From assembly GCA_029204045.2 (NCBI GenBank), contig CM055065.1, positions 46,419,148 to 46,483,147 of the forward strand: a stretch of DNA of 64,000 bases, given 5' to 3'. The translations under genes and the position numbers were made by a program. How positions within the stretch are numbered: position 1 is the stretch's first letter; every line of letters begins with the position of its first letter. Of this stretch, positions 12,473-22,551 are shown one piece after another. The notes below the pieces were generated by a model, which saw only the letters and a list, made by a program, of their open reading frames with translations, ran no database searches and had not been told where the DNA came from. This DNA comes from Tillandsia leiboldiana (Eukaryota > Streptophyta > Magnoliopsida > Poales > Bromeliaceae).

Positions 12473-14378
12473 ATGTCGGGTGAAAGTGTTAATATTTATA
12501 GACCTCCTCTTTTTGATGGGACCAATTATGCGTATTGGAAAGTGCGGATGAGAGCCTTTCTCATCGCAATTGATGAGCGGGTATGGCAAACCGTGGAATA
12601 CGGTTGGGTGCATCCAACTGAGGAAGTAGGAAATTCTACTACCCCAAAACCTCGCTCTAGATGGTCCAAAGAGGAATTCAAAAGATCTTCTTACAATGGG
12701 AAAGGTATGAACGCTTTATTTAATTCTCTTTCCTCGACTGAGTTCACACGAATTTCCGCGTGTGAAACCGCGAAGGAAATTTGGGATATTCTCAAAATTA
12801 CACATGAGGGTACTAATCTAGTAAAAATTTAAAAGCTCTAGATGCTTACAAGTCAATTTGACTCTATTCATATGGAAGAGCATGAATTGTTTACAGATTA
12901 TTACACTAGACTTCAAGATGTAATCAATACTTGTGCTAATTTAGGAGAAAAGATCCCGGAGTCGAAAATTGTAAGAAAGATATTTCGGACTCTTCCGGAA
13001 CGGTTTAGGGCAAAGGTTACTGCCATTGAAACCGTTAGTCATCCGGATGAGATGAGAGTAGAGGAATTAGTAGGTGCTTTACAAACTTATGAGATGACTT
13101 TTCCTACTAATCAAGTTTCTTCCAAGTCTTCTTCTAAGCTTACAGGTATTGCATTCAAATCAACAAGGGAAGAAGATGGCGAATCAAGTTCCGACGATGA
13201 AATCTCTTTTGCCGATTTTGAAGAACAATTGGCGCGGATCGTAAAGAAATTTCGTCGGAAGTTTTGGAAGAATCGAACCGATGGATCTTCATCCTCGAAA
13301 CTATCTAAAGGATCATCGGGTTCTAAATCCTCTAACCTCAAAAGCTTTGCAAAACTTTCTAAGGAAAAAGATGAATTCGAAGGAGAAATTCAATGTTATA
13401 GATGCAAAGGCTACGACCATATTTCAACGGATTGTCCTTCTCCGAAATCATATAAAAAGAAGGCTTTGCAAGCGAAAACTTGGGACGATTCTACTTCTAT
13501 TGAATCGACCTCAAGTAAAGAGGAAAAAGTCGTTGCCTTACATGCTTCTCAATTTCCCTCTTCTAATTTTTGCTTATCATCTCTAATCACTGACTCTGCT
13601 CCTTTGATTTTGTATGAAACATCAACATCCGATGGAGAGTCATCAAGTGAGGGGGAGTCGGACAAAGAAGAACTCGTTGAGGCATATCAACAACTTATTG
13701 CGGAATCTAAGAAGATGGCCAAGCATATCAAGAAGTTGAGGAAGCAACGACTAGAGGCTAAAGACGAGAATCATGCTTTAAAGATAAAACTTCATGATCT
13801 CGAGGAGGAACGAGAACGTTTATTGGATAACAATAAAATCCTCCAAGAAAAGCTAAACCAATCGGAGACAAACGCTAAATCATATATGGACAAAATTGGT
13901 TTTCTAGAAAAACAGTTTGAGGAAATTCATGTCACCAACCAAGCTTTGACGAAGCAAGTTCATCAACTTAAATCCGACATACAAAGGCTTTCAACTGGTT
14001 CCAAGAAATTTGATTGTATGTCCGGATTAGGTCAAACAAACAAGGTTGGTTTTGGGATTTAAAAAAAACCAAACTGTGAAGGCTTCAAGTTCCACAACTA
14101 AATTGAGAGGAAGAACTTGTCACCAATGTGGACTTGAAGGACACTTGATGAAGATATGCTCGAAAAAGAGAAGGAGGAATTCTTCGGCAACTTCATCTAC
14201 GGAGCGAACTCAACGGAATCAAAAGACACATCAAGTCAATGGAGTTCACTCAATCCACCAAAGGTTTGAGCCACAACATCAATCATACAAATGGATCATT
14301 GCGAGGCAAAGACCTAAGGTGGACCAACAGTCAAAGCTATCAACTCCCGGCCATAATGAATCAAGACAACCCAAATAA
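12473..14378 (+). pseudogene. Copia-type GAG with two stops and a frameshift
   Basis: This is the structural GAG of a SIRE-like Ty1/copia element. The N-terminus has the copia GAG signature (FDGTNYAYWKVRMRAFL), followed by the UBN2-like core, a Ser/Asp/Glu-rich stretch, zinc knuckle CYRCKGYDHISTDC, a long coiled coil (about 13650-14000, heptad-rich K/E/L) and a second knuckle CHQCGLEGHLMKIC. Two in-frame stops lie close together (TAA 12830-12832, TAG 12839-12841). After the stop at 14060-14062 a +1 shift in an A-run (about 14061-14068) brings in the second knuckle frame, open to 14378. The ATG at 12473 sits 20 bp after the PBS. In autonomous relatives protease and integrase follow here; in this copy the coding sequence simply ends. 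Confidence 0.85.
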
Positions 14379-15978
14379 TTCGACAATTTTGGATACGGAA
14401 AGGTGATATCTTTCCATGTCTTAAGTTCTAAATAGCTTATGACTGTATGTAATGCTTTGATTGGTTCTCCTTTCATATTTTTCTGAATCTCTGTATTACA
14501 TGTTTTCAATACTCTTCGTTTTTATGTTTTGTTTTTTAACAAAAGGGTTTTAACGAACAAGTGCATTGAATAAAAAGGGTTTCACTTTCAATCACTCCAA
14601 TTTAATTTTATATGAATTATCAACTTTACTCCATAATCATAATTCTTGAAGATATTTCATTATAGGAGTTTTTGATAATTATATTCATCAAATTTTAGTA
14701 ATCATGTGTGATCTTTAGATGATTAATCTATCTCGGTTGTGTGAATTCATTGTGATAAACATGAGACAACCGATAGACTAAAATTTAGGATTTAATTCTT
14801 TCACATAAGAGATTGTATTTTCGTACAAGGGTAATGAAATGATTTGCAAAAGATGTGGAAAGAGTTACATCCGAAAGGAGTGTGAAAACTACCACCACAT
14901 GTTGGAAAGAGCTGCCACCCCGGTCGTCCGGTTAGTGTATGAAGCTACCACATGTTATGTATGCTTGAAAAATATTTATGAAATTTTGTTTAGTTGAAGC
15001 ATTCGGAGATTTAAATTCAAAGTTCTTATTTTGAACAATCTCCTGGTTGGTATAAGGTGGGATAGCTAAAAGATGCTCAAAGAGCCACCCTTAGGTATTT
15101 TAGTGCATATCTCAATTTAGAAGGGTAAAATTCAAAATTGATGTCATTTGGAAATCTCTGCAAGTCATCTTTGTAAATTCGTTACATCTTGATAGATTTT
15201 GGATCTCAAGATTATTTTTGATGACTTGTGTTTGACGTATATAATATGAAAAACGGTTTATAATGTTTTATCTTTGTTTTTCATGATTTCGGAGTAAATC
15301 TTTTTAATTTTTGTAAAATTAATTGGATTGAATGACATCTGTGTGATCTCACAATTTTCAAGCACTTAAATTGTTTTCTTGATGGAATACAAATCGGTAA
15401 TTCAAATATTTCAAAATCTGGATTTGTTTCAAGAAATTATTTGTTTTTTGCTTTCGGCTACCAGTACGCAATCCGCATTTTTGTTATATACTGGAACTGA
15501 GTTTTTATCTCTCTTTCTCTATGAACTAATGCTGTTAGTGATTTCCCTTTGTCTAGTATGTTCACTGTTTGATAATTTGTGACAAAAAGGGGGAGAAGAG
15601 AAATGACGGAGATGAGATCATCGAGATAGGGGGAGACGGAGATGAGATCATCGAGATAGGGGGAGATGATGAAAAATGAGCCGAAAAACAAAAAGAACCA
15701 AAAGGACGAATCAAATGTAGGATATAACTTTAATTTCTGACAACTGACTTCTGATTTGTTTGGAGTTTTGTTTTGCAGGATCTACATCACTTTAAGACTC
15801 CAAATCCTAAGTCATAGAGTATGTTCTAGGATTGTTCCGTTCAAATATATTTTTTATTTATTGGATCTTTCACGCAAAGAAAATCAATGTTTTGGTGATG
15901 ACATTGAGTTTCGATTTTTTGGTTTAAGATGTGTGTCCTGAGGTTTTATGTATTTTTGGGTTTTGTCACGAAATTGCC
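14379..15978 (+). other. Non-coding interior of the copia element
   Basis: About 1.6 kb with no conserved pol motif in any frame; only short open frames are present. It contains the purine-rich duplication at 15604-15667. It may be a relic of the 3' non-coding region that SIRE-type elements carry after pol, kept while pol was deleted. Confidence 0.7.
15604..15667 (+). repeat. 32-bp purine-rich tandem duplication
   Basis: Two copies of a unit containing GACGGAGATGAGATCATCG followed by AGATAGGGGGAGA, preceded by AAAAAGGGGGAGAAG. The AGGGGGAGA core resembles the true polypurine tract at 15979-15990, so these may be extra internal polypurine tracts. Confidence 0.75.
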
Positions 15979-15990
15979 AAAGGGGGAGAT

Positions 15991-17219
15991 TGTTACGGCT
16001 TTTTGTGTTGGCATATATCGTGAGTTGAGTCGGAGTCTTGAAGTGATCAAATTGTCAATCAGCAATCGAAGACTCAGAGAAGATTCAACAAGAGCTCAAG
16101 TTGACACTCAGTGTTTTGAGTCTTGAAGATTGAAGTTGAAGAATGGTGGATCATATACATCAATCTTAAGGAAAATGGATTCGGATTGATCAGGTACGTT
16201 TAACTAAATAATTTTGGTGATCCGAATACATTTGTGTAGTTTAGAAACACTTGGATAAGTTTTCATTGCTTAAAAATCAAAAACTGGACAAGTTGGATGT
16301 TCAGGATCCGGATCAGACCATTCCAGTCCGGACCCCGAACATAGTTTAGTTCATGCGGAATTCCAGTCCGGACCTCCCCTGTTTCAGTCCGGACCCCGAA
16401 CTATGTGTTTGCTGAAATCGCATGAACAGTCCGGACCGTAGGATTTCGTTCCGGACTCCGAACCTTGTTTTTTCAGGAATTCTCTGAAAAACAATGACAG
16501 TCCTGAACGAGCCTAATCCAGTCCGGACCGTCGTGCGGGAAAAATTCTGTTAAGTCAGTTTTTGATGCTTATCTCTTTCCACTCGAGAACTACCGATAAA
16601 TTTTAGAAACACTCGAGAGCAACTCTAGAGGCTAGGTTTTTATCGTTCTTCTCTTTAGCCTCTTTTAGGTCAATTCGACGGTTCTTCCAAGATCTATCTT
16701 TTGTCGAATTGATCTAATCTTTGCTTAGAGATTCCTTCTACGGTTCTTCAATGATAATCTAAGCAAAGGATCACCATCGAAGCCAATATTTCTATCGGCT
16801 GAGTTTGCGTCGTGGATTCGGCGTAGCATCGTGGATTCGGTGTGTTGAAGGCGTTTCGTGGATTCGAAACGTATGCTCGTGGATTCGAGTGGCGTTCGTG
16901 GATTCGAACGTGTGCAGTGGACGTGCAATCGGTGGAGCGCAAGGTCCGAAGAAGTTGAAGGAGGGGTTGAGTCCGTGGAGTCGGTAATCACCTTATTATT
17001 CTTCTATTCTTAGTGGATTGTTATTGCGTGTTGGTCCCGTGGTTTTTCTCCTGGATTGGAGTTTCCACGTATATCTCGGTGTGCTGATTTTATTTTCCGC
17101 ATTGGTTTTTATTTTGCACTGAGATTTGTTTTTAAGTATTACACCTATTCACCCCCCCTCTAGTTGTTTGATAGTACCTATTTAGATCCTTGTGGATCCT
17201 TAATATATAAAAACCTACA
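15991..17219 (+). repeat. Copia 3' LTR
   Basis: 1,229 bp, TGTTACGGCTTT to AACCTACA, followed by the target duplication GATAT. It has the same internal motif arrays as the 5' LTR (CCGGACC cluster 16320-16535; five TCGTGGATTCG copies 16809-16907). Confidence 0.9.
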
Positions 17220-19460
17220 GATATTCCTAGTACTATCTGATGATCTTGTGATCTCCTTATTTTCTACCATCTGTTAAATTATAGTTATCTTGGAACTTGA
17301 CCTAGCACCCCCGTCATATGTTGCATGTGTAACCAGACCAGCAGAAAACCCTCACTTGGGCTAGGGTTATTTATATTTAGACATCCACACATTGTACCTT
17401 ATTTCTGGGCATAGTGTTATCCTCGCCCGGGTAGTGGGCCGAGTGGTCGGGACTTCCTTTTAGTATGGGATGCATGTTGCACTCGTGCTTGGGAGCAGAG
17501 TGGAGTCTGGTAGATGTTGTTGGTCTTTTATCTTTGGTGGGAGCCGTTTGGGTAAACGGTGGTCCCGGGATATCTTGTTTCCCTGTTTGTGTTGTCGCCA
17601 CTGTGTTAGTGGCAGTTGTGTACCAGTGTTAGCAGGACCTAGAACCCAGAACCTTTTTGGCATACACATGATTTTAGTCTACAAACGTTTTCTTCCAAAC
17701 ATCGAAGGGCCGCTGGAGTCTGTTCTTGTTTGATTGGACAAAGGCATTAGCCCTTCGGGGTTTGGGTATAAATACTTGTTTTCTAACTGTTTTTCCTAAA
17801 AGAACTAAAAATCATTAAAAAGGGGTTTCTCCTCGAATCAAGATAGTTTTTCAACCAAAAAAAGGGAACTACTTTTAGTCCTCACCCTGCATGGGTTGAG
17901 TGAAAATGGTTTTCAGTAACAAATGTCACCTTTTTCCAGTAAACTCCCCCACTCGAGAGGATTCGAGTGGTCTGGGTTCTAGGGGCCTTTCCTTTGTCGG
18001 GACAAAAACCACGGGGGCCGAGCATGGAACCTGTTCTTGTTGATAGGATTGTAGGTGTTGGTCTCCCGGAACTTTCGGGCCCTGGTTGGTGTATTCTGCG
18101 TGTTGTACCGAGGTTGTCGTGTTCCTGAACTGTAAGGGGGTCGGGAACTTCGATAGGCGGAGCCTATAGTCTGTTATTGTTTGATAGGGTTCTAAGCACC
18201 GACCTATCGGGTTTTCCAAACCCTTATGGTGTCGGTCCTTCCTGTGCTATCTGTGAGTTTGATGTTCTGTCGTGGGGAGCCGTTGAGTAGACGGTGGTCC
18301 CGGGTCGTTGAGTGTTGTCCGACCAGTTTTGTTAGCCCTGAGTTGTGGGTCGATCCCGGCTGTGGAGTATCTCCAGCCAGTGTGTTTTGTGCTATGAGTT
18401 GGTGGAGTTTGCTAGTGTCTTGAGATTCGAGAGAGCTGATCAGCTGAGTCGTCGAGAGTGCTCCGACCGTTGTGCGAGATGTTTGAGGATCCTGAGTCTT
18501 TCTGTTCTGAGAGTGAGCGTGGATTTTGACTATAGCCTGCAGGAGCCACTTTGAGCTCGATAGAGTGCGCGGATACCTTTTTCCTCGATGGGGTCGCGCC
18601 CCTCGAGTGCCACGTCCGGGGTGGATCTGTTACTTTTGTATCGCGACTTGTCGACGCTGTCCCTCTGGCTGGGCCAGTTTTGGCAGTCACGGACGCAGTC
18701 CCTCTGGCTGGGCCAGTTTTGGCAGTCACGGACGTCCTACGTAAGTCCAGTCCTCCGTGGATGTAATGGCAGTAGGTAGGCGCAGGTTTGATTGGACCCC
18801 ATGAGGCAGTCAGTGTAGATTGGGTGACTGTATTTTGAGAGTTAGTAGATGCATCATGTTTCCATCTGTATCACTCCTTGAGCATTTAGATAGAGGCATA
18901 GTAGCTGTAGAGTTATTTTCCAGCCCTTTTTCTTTCAGTATTGCATTTGTTACTTTATGCCTCTAGTAGACTTAGTGGGCAGACCGTCGGGCTTGTTGGC
19001 GGTACCCACTGAGAACTACTGTGGGATGTAGTTCTCACACCCGCTGTGGTGACTTTTTTCCAGGGACCTCTTCTCCAGTTCCTGCTGCTCCTGTTGCTGA
19101 TCCTGCTGACTGAGGTAAGGGAGTCGCGAGCTAGATCCCTACCAGTCTTCTTCCAGAGAGAGTAGTTGTACCCCCTTTTGGTGATATATTAGTACTGTCA
19201 GTGATTTTGGGTTGTATCATTTACTTTTTACATTCTGAGAGTTTTATTATTTTGGAGAGACTTATGTTTTGTGAGGACCTGGCATGTACTATTTGAGGAG
19301 TTGTATATATTTATTTTAGCAGTTTACTTTTCCGCTCTGATATCTGTATAGTGTAGTTTGATCTTTTGCAGGTTAGTCGCTTCGTCTATACGGGGCTTCC
19401 CGTATGGGCGGCGGATCTGTTGGCGGGCCTGGATCGCAGTTTCGGCGCTGGGGCGTGACA
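17220..19460 (+). repeat. Gypsy LTR C, second segment (chimeric)
   Basis: This is the remainder of the LTR that begins at 9583, ending GGGGCGTGACA. About 17500-18520 contains a ~1-kb segment (with GGTAAACGGTGGTCCCGGG-type motifs) that LTR A lacks but LTR I shares (about 60700-61620, minus). From about 18639 to the end it is ~96% identical to LTR A by eye, against ~78% upstream, so the LTR is a mosaic. Total LTR length without the copia element is about 3.87 kb. Confidence 0.75.
18655..18732 (+). repeat. 39-bp tandem duplication in LTR C
   Basis: Two near-perfect copies of a 39-bp unit starting CGCAGTCCCTCTGGCTGGGC lie in tandem. LTR A has a single copy at the matching place (about 1850-1890, minus). 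Confidence 0.85.
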
Positions 19461-19468
19461 GAGTAGAG

Positions 19469-19480
19469 TGGTATCAGAGC
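19469..19480 (+). other. Primer-binding site of element A 5' half
   Basis: TGGTATCAGAGC lies eight bases after the LTR end at 19460 and is complementary to initiator-Met tRNA. It marks the 19460 end as that of a 5' LTR. Confidence 0.9.
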
Positions 19481-19757
19481 CTAGGATGTTGGTCATTGTA
19501 GACTTAGAGACCCTAGGCTTGTGGTTGGACCCTAGGATGACTCACGTGAGAGCCATGATTTTTAGCGAGAGTCCTGATTGAGTTTCTTAACTCACCCAAG
19601 GGATGGGATGAGTGATTGACATGTCTTCTCTCGGTAAGCGGCTATGTTGGCTGCAGACAACATAGTGCTACAGGAAGGGGGACATGCCTTTGACTTTCGC
19701 TAGATTGGGTCGAGTGTTCTTTTGGTTCTGATCGTTTTCTTTTGTCTCAGGTGAGCG

Positions 19758-20293
19758 ATGCCTCCACGGCGCAGGATGTTGACACGTTCGCAGCCTTCTT
19801 CCTCTAAGCCTGAGCAGGAGGAGTTAGAGCAGGGCCAACAGAGTGAGGTACAGGAGCTTCGGGCTCTGATGGCCCAGATGTCGGAGGCTGTTCGACGTCA
19901 GGAGGAGGCTTCTCGGTACCAGGAGGAGGCCATGGACCGGATGATGCACATGTTTGAGCAGAGGGCGCAGCCTGTTGCAGCACCCCCTGAGAGTTCCCCT
20001 GCACCTTCTTCGCCGGCTGTGGCACCCCAGGTTGTACCAGCGACAACGGCAGCCCCTATAGCGCCGGTTAGTAGCAGACAGCCGTCTGGGTTGGCGGGAC
20101 AGTTGACCCCTGCAGAGCAGCGAGAGGTGGTAGATTGTTTGATGCGATTCCGCCAGTTTGACCCGCCTCATTTCTTGGGTCAAAGTTTGGAGCCGTGGGA
20201 GGCGGAGTCGTGGATCACGGCGATAGAGCGACATTTTGAGAGTTTGTTTATCGAGGAGCGGTTTCAAGTTCTGCTGGCGACGAACTTTTTGGA
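19758..20293 (+). CDS. gag N-terminal half of element A (partial)
   Basis: This encodes about 178 residues of a chromovirus GAG, starting MPPRRRMLTRSQ. It has an N-terminal coiled-coil-like region (QEELEQGQQSEVQELRALMA onward, with MSEAVRRQEEASRYQEEAMD), a Pro/Ala-rich linker and the first part of the GAG core (PPHFLGQSLEPWEAESWI). The frame is intact until it meets the LTR of element B at 20294, just after the codons for ATNFL plus GA. The missing continuation is the A fragment ending at 8193, which resumes with TTGGAGCAC (LEHNAEAWW). The ATG lies ~280 bp after the PBS, as in element D. Confidence 0.85.
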
Positions 20294-20693
20294 TAATCCG
20301 GGACGATCAAAATTCTGGATAAGTTTCAACCATTGAGAATAGGGAGAGGCGGTTACAACTACTCCGGATAAGTCTCAACCATTGAGGATAAGGCGGAGGC
20401 AGTTACAACTACTTCGGTTAGGATAAGGATCGAGGTAGTTTTAGATGGATCGGGTTGTAAAACCAAATTGGATAAAGCCAATTTGGTTAAAAATAAAATG
20501 GTTATTTGTCTTATCTTTTGTAAGCCTAAGGACTATAAATATGGGTCTATTGGCTCTTGTAAAGGCATTCCAGTTAGAGAGTAAAAATAGAAAACTCTTC
20601 CACCTAAGAATATATTCTTCGTTTTTTCTCTCATCCGGTTTTAGATATCCATCGGGGAGGCGCTGCGACATTGCCTCCTCCTCTGACGGATCA
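20294..20693 (+). repeat. 5' LTR of gypsy element B
   Basis: 400 bp, starting TAATCCGGGACG (the usual TG has decayed to TA) and ending GACGGATCA, with a TATAAATA box at 20534-20541. It is preceded by TTGGA (20289-20293), the same 5-bp duplication that flanks the 3' LTR at 8189-8193 in reverse complement. It matches the LTR at 8194-8593 at about 97%. Confidence 0.9.
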
Positions 20694-20696
20694 AGG

Positions 20697-20707
20697 GGTA
20701 TCAGAGC
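20697..20707 (+). other. Primer-binding site of element B
   Basis: GGGTATCAGAGC shortly after the LTR end matches the initiator-Met tRNA complement except for the first base. Confidence 0.75.
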
Positions 20708-20722
20708 GCCAGATCCTGGCGT

Positions 20723-22090
20723 ATGGTGCGAACCAGAAGCGTCTACAAAACTACCAGCGAACAACTCTCCGTCCTCGACATCTTCCGCAGGCCATCGACG
20801 AGGAAAACGAAGAGCCCGCCTACCATGTCCGCAGATGAGCAGATAGTGATACCGGCCGACCTTGCCGCCAAAGTTGCGACGTTGTCTGACGACATGAAGA
20901 CCGTCTTAGATTGGATCAAGGCCCAATCTGCAGCACCATCGGCAATGCCGGTGGAGAAGAGCGGTCGACTCTCAGGAACTCCTCTAAAGGCGCATGTGAC
21001 GCCGATAAAGGGCGCAGCCGAGGGTACCTCGGGTGCGCGAGATGACGACGACTCTGACGAGGACGGAAGCATCGCTCCGTCGCTTGCAGAAGGAAGGTCA
21101 CAACCGTTCAAGGTTGAGGCCAAGATCGAGATCCCCAACTACGACGGCACTGTCGATGCTGAAAAATTGGACGCCTGGCTCGACCAACTGGAGACGTACT
21201 TCGACCTCTACAACTATAGTAGCGCGAACAAGGTAATTTTCGCAAAACTAAAACTTGTAGGTCATGCATTGACTTGGTGGAAGGCCATTCTCCAAACTTC
21301 CACCAATGAGGATTTTACCTGGAGTCAGTTTAAACGATTGATCCGCCAGGAATTCTACCCTATGGGGTATGAAGAAGAGCGATTGAAGCGCTGGCATGTC
21401 CTACGCCAAAAGTGCGACCAGACTGTGCTGGACTACACCACCGACTTCCGGCGCCAAGCATTGGCGCTTGGCATCTCCCTTGACGATCCACAGATTTTTC
21501 GCAAATTCACTGTCGGCCTACAAGAGCGTATCAATGATGAGCTCCGCCTCTTCGGTGTTCGTGATATCGCCTCGGCAAGCCAAACAGCCATGGCGATCGA
21601 GCGGAAGAATAAACTGTCTCGCGGGGAGAAACCATCTAGGGAGTCTGCCGAGGGCTTCAAAAAGGCTAAAAAGAAGGGCTCTAAAAAGGATGGCCCCTCT
21701 GATACTGATTTGTACTATGATCATTGTAAAATCACAGGACATGTCAAGGATCAATGTTGGAAGCTCCATCCAGAGTTGAGACCGAAGAAGAAGGACGATC
21801 GTGGCAGACGCACAACAACAACGACAACGACGATGGCAGCATCGATAAGTGATGGTCCTACCTTAATCGGACGGATTGATCAAGCGGACACTAGTTTGTC
21901 TCTGATGGCTATGCTGAAGGAGACAAGCCTGTGCCCGTCAAATCCGACTGATAAGAGAGAGGAGTTGTTCACTTTCCGAGTTCAAGTCAAGAATGAGGTG
22001 ATCGATGTTATTATCGATCCCGGCAGCCCAAAGAACTTGATCTCAGAGAACCTAGTTCAAAAACTGGGTTTGTCGACTGGTACACTCTGA
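20723..22090 (+). pseudogene. gag-protease of element B, 3'-truncated
   Basis: This is the N-terminal part of a chromovirus polyprotein (about 450 residues). The GAG core (IEIPNYDGTVDAEKLDAWLD, then HALTWWKAI) is followed by a Lys-rich stretch, a zinc knuckle read as YYDHCKITGHVKDQC and the start of the aspartic protease with DPGSPKNLIS as active-site motif. The knuckle has Tyr in place of its first Cys (TGT to TAT). The initiating Met may be at 20723 or at the later one at 20825. Homology stops around KLGLST; the last few codons to the stop at 22090 belong to other sequence. Reverse transcriptase and RNase H are absent from the window, and the integrase end of the same element is at 8634-9582. 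Confidence 0.85.
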
Positions 22091-22551
22091 TGATTTATTA
22101 TGGATTATTGATTATGGTTTATGGACATGTATAGCTGGTTATTGATCCTGACTTTTGGTTATCCCTATTTTAAGCTTTTACTCGATACTCTTGCTTTATC
22201 CTTCATGAGAACATTTGCATGTTTGTATGGACATCTAGATAGGCCATCTTTTATCGCTACACTATCATGTTGTGACTTGACTTAGGAGAAAACATGTTTG
22301 CTTTCTTTTTACCTCCTTATTACTTTTCGGCATGGGGTTCTTGTTGCTCGGGTTGCGAGCAGGGGTTTGGGATAGTGTAGCCGAGATTATCGAGTTTGGG
22401 AGGATTTTACCAGATTGTGGGCTTGTAGGGTGTTGCGGCAACCGCGGACATTAGGCGGTTGACCGGATATTAATTTTTGCATCGGATTGGGGATTGGGGT
22501 TTCATTAGTGGACGGAGTTTTCCACTTTGAGCATGGCCGTGACTAAGTCCT
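22091..22551 (+). repeat. LTR F, first segment
   Basis: This is a gypsy LTR downstream region on the plus strand. The order of motifs matches D LTR positions about 43600-43920 (GGACATCTAGATAGGCCA, GACTTAGGAGAAAACATG, GGGTGTTGCGGCAACCGCGG, GCGGTTGACCGGATATTA). The upstream part of this LTR is lost at the junction with element B. It is interrupted at 22552 by solo LTR G. Confidence 0.65.

Larger units (their letters stand above)
11208..17219 (+). mobile_element. Gag-only copia element (TR-GAG type)
   Basis: This is a complete non-autonomous LTR retrotransposon of 6,012 bp: 5' LTR 11208-12438, PBS 12441-12452, gag 12473-14378, non-coding interior, polypurine tract AAAGGGGGAGAT (15979-15990) and 3' LTR 15991-17219. 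A perfect 5-bp target duplication GATAT flanks it (11203-11207 and 17220-17224). No protease, integrase, reverse transcriptase or RNase H is present, so the enzymes must come from another element. The LTRs differ at about 18 positions by eye (~1.5%). It inserted into gypsy LTR C, which it splits. Confidence 0.9.

Noticed and set aside
1124..19460. LTR A and LTR C as the unaltered LTR pair of one element
   Set aside because: Their lengths (2.7 and 3.9 kb) and identity (about 78% over most of the length) do not fit a simple pair. Only the last ~800 bp do.
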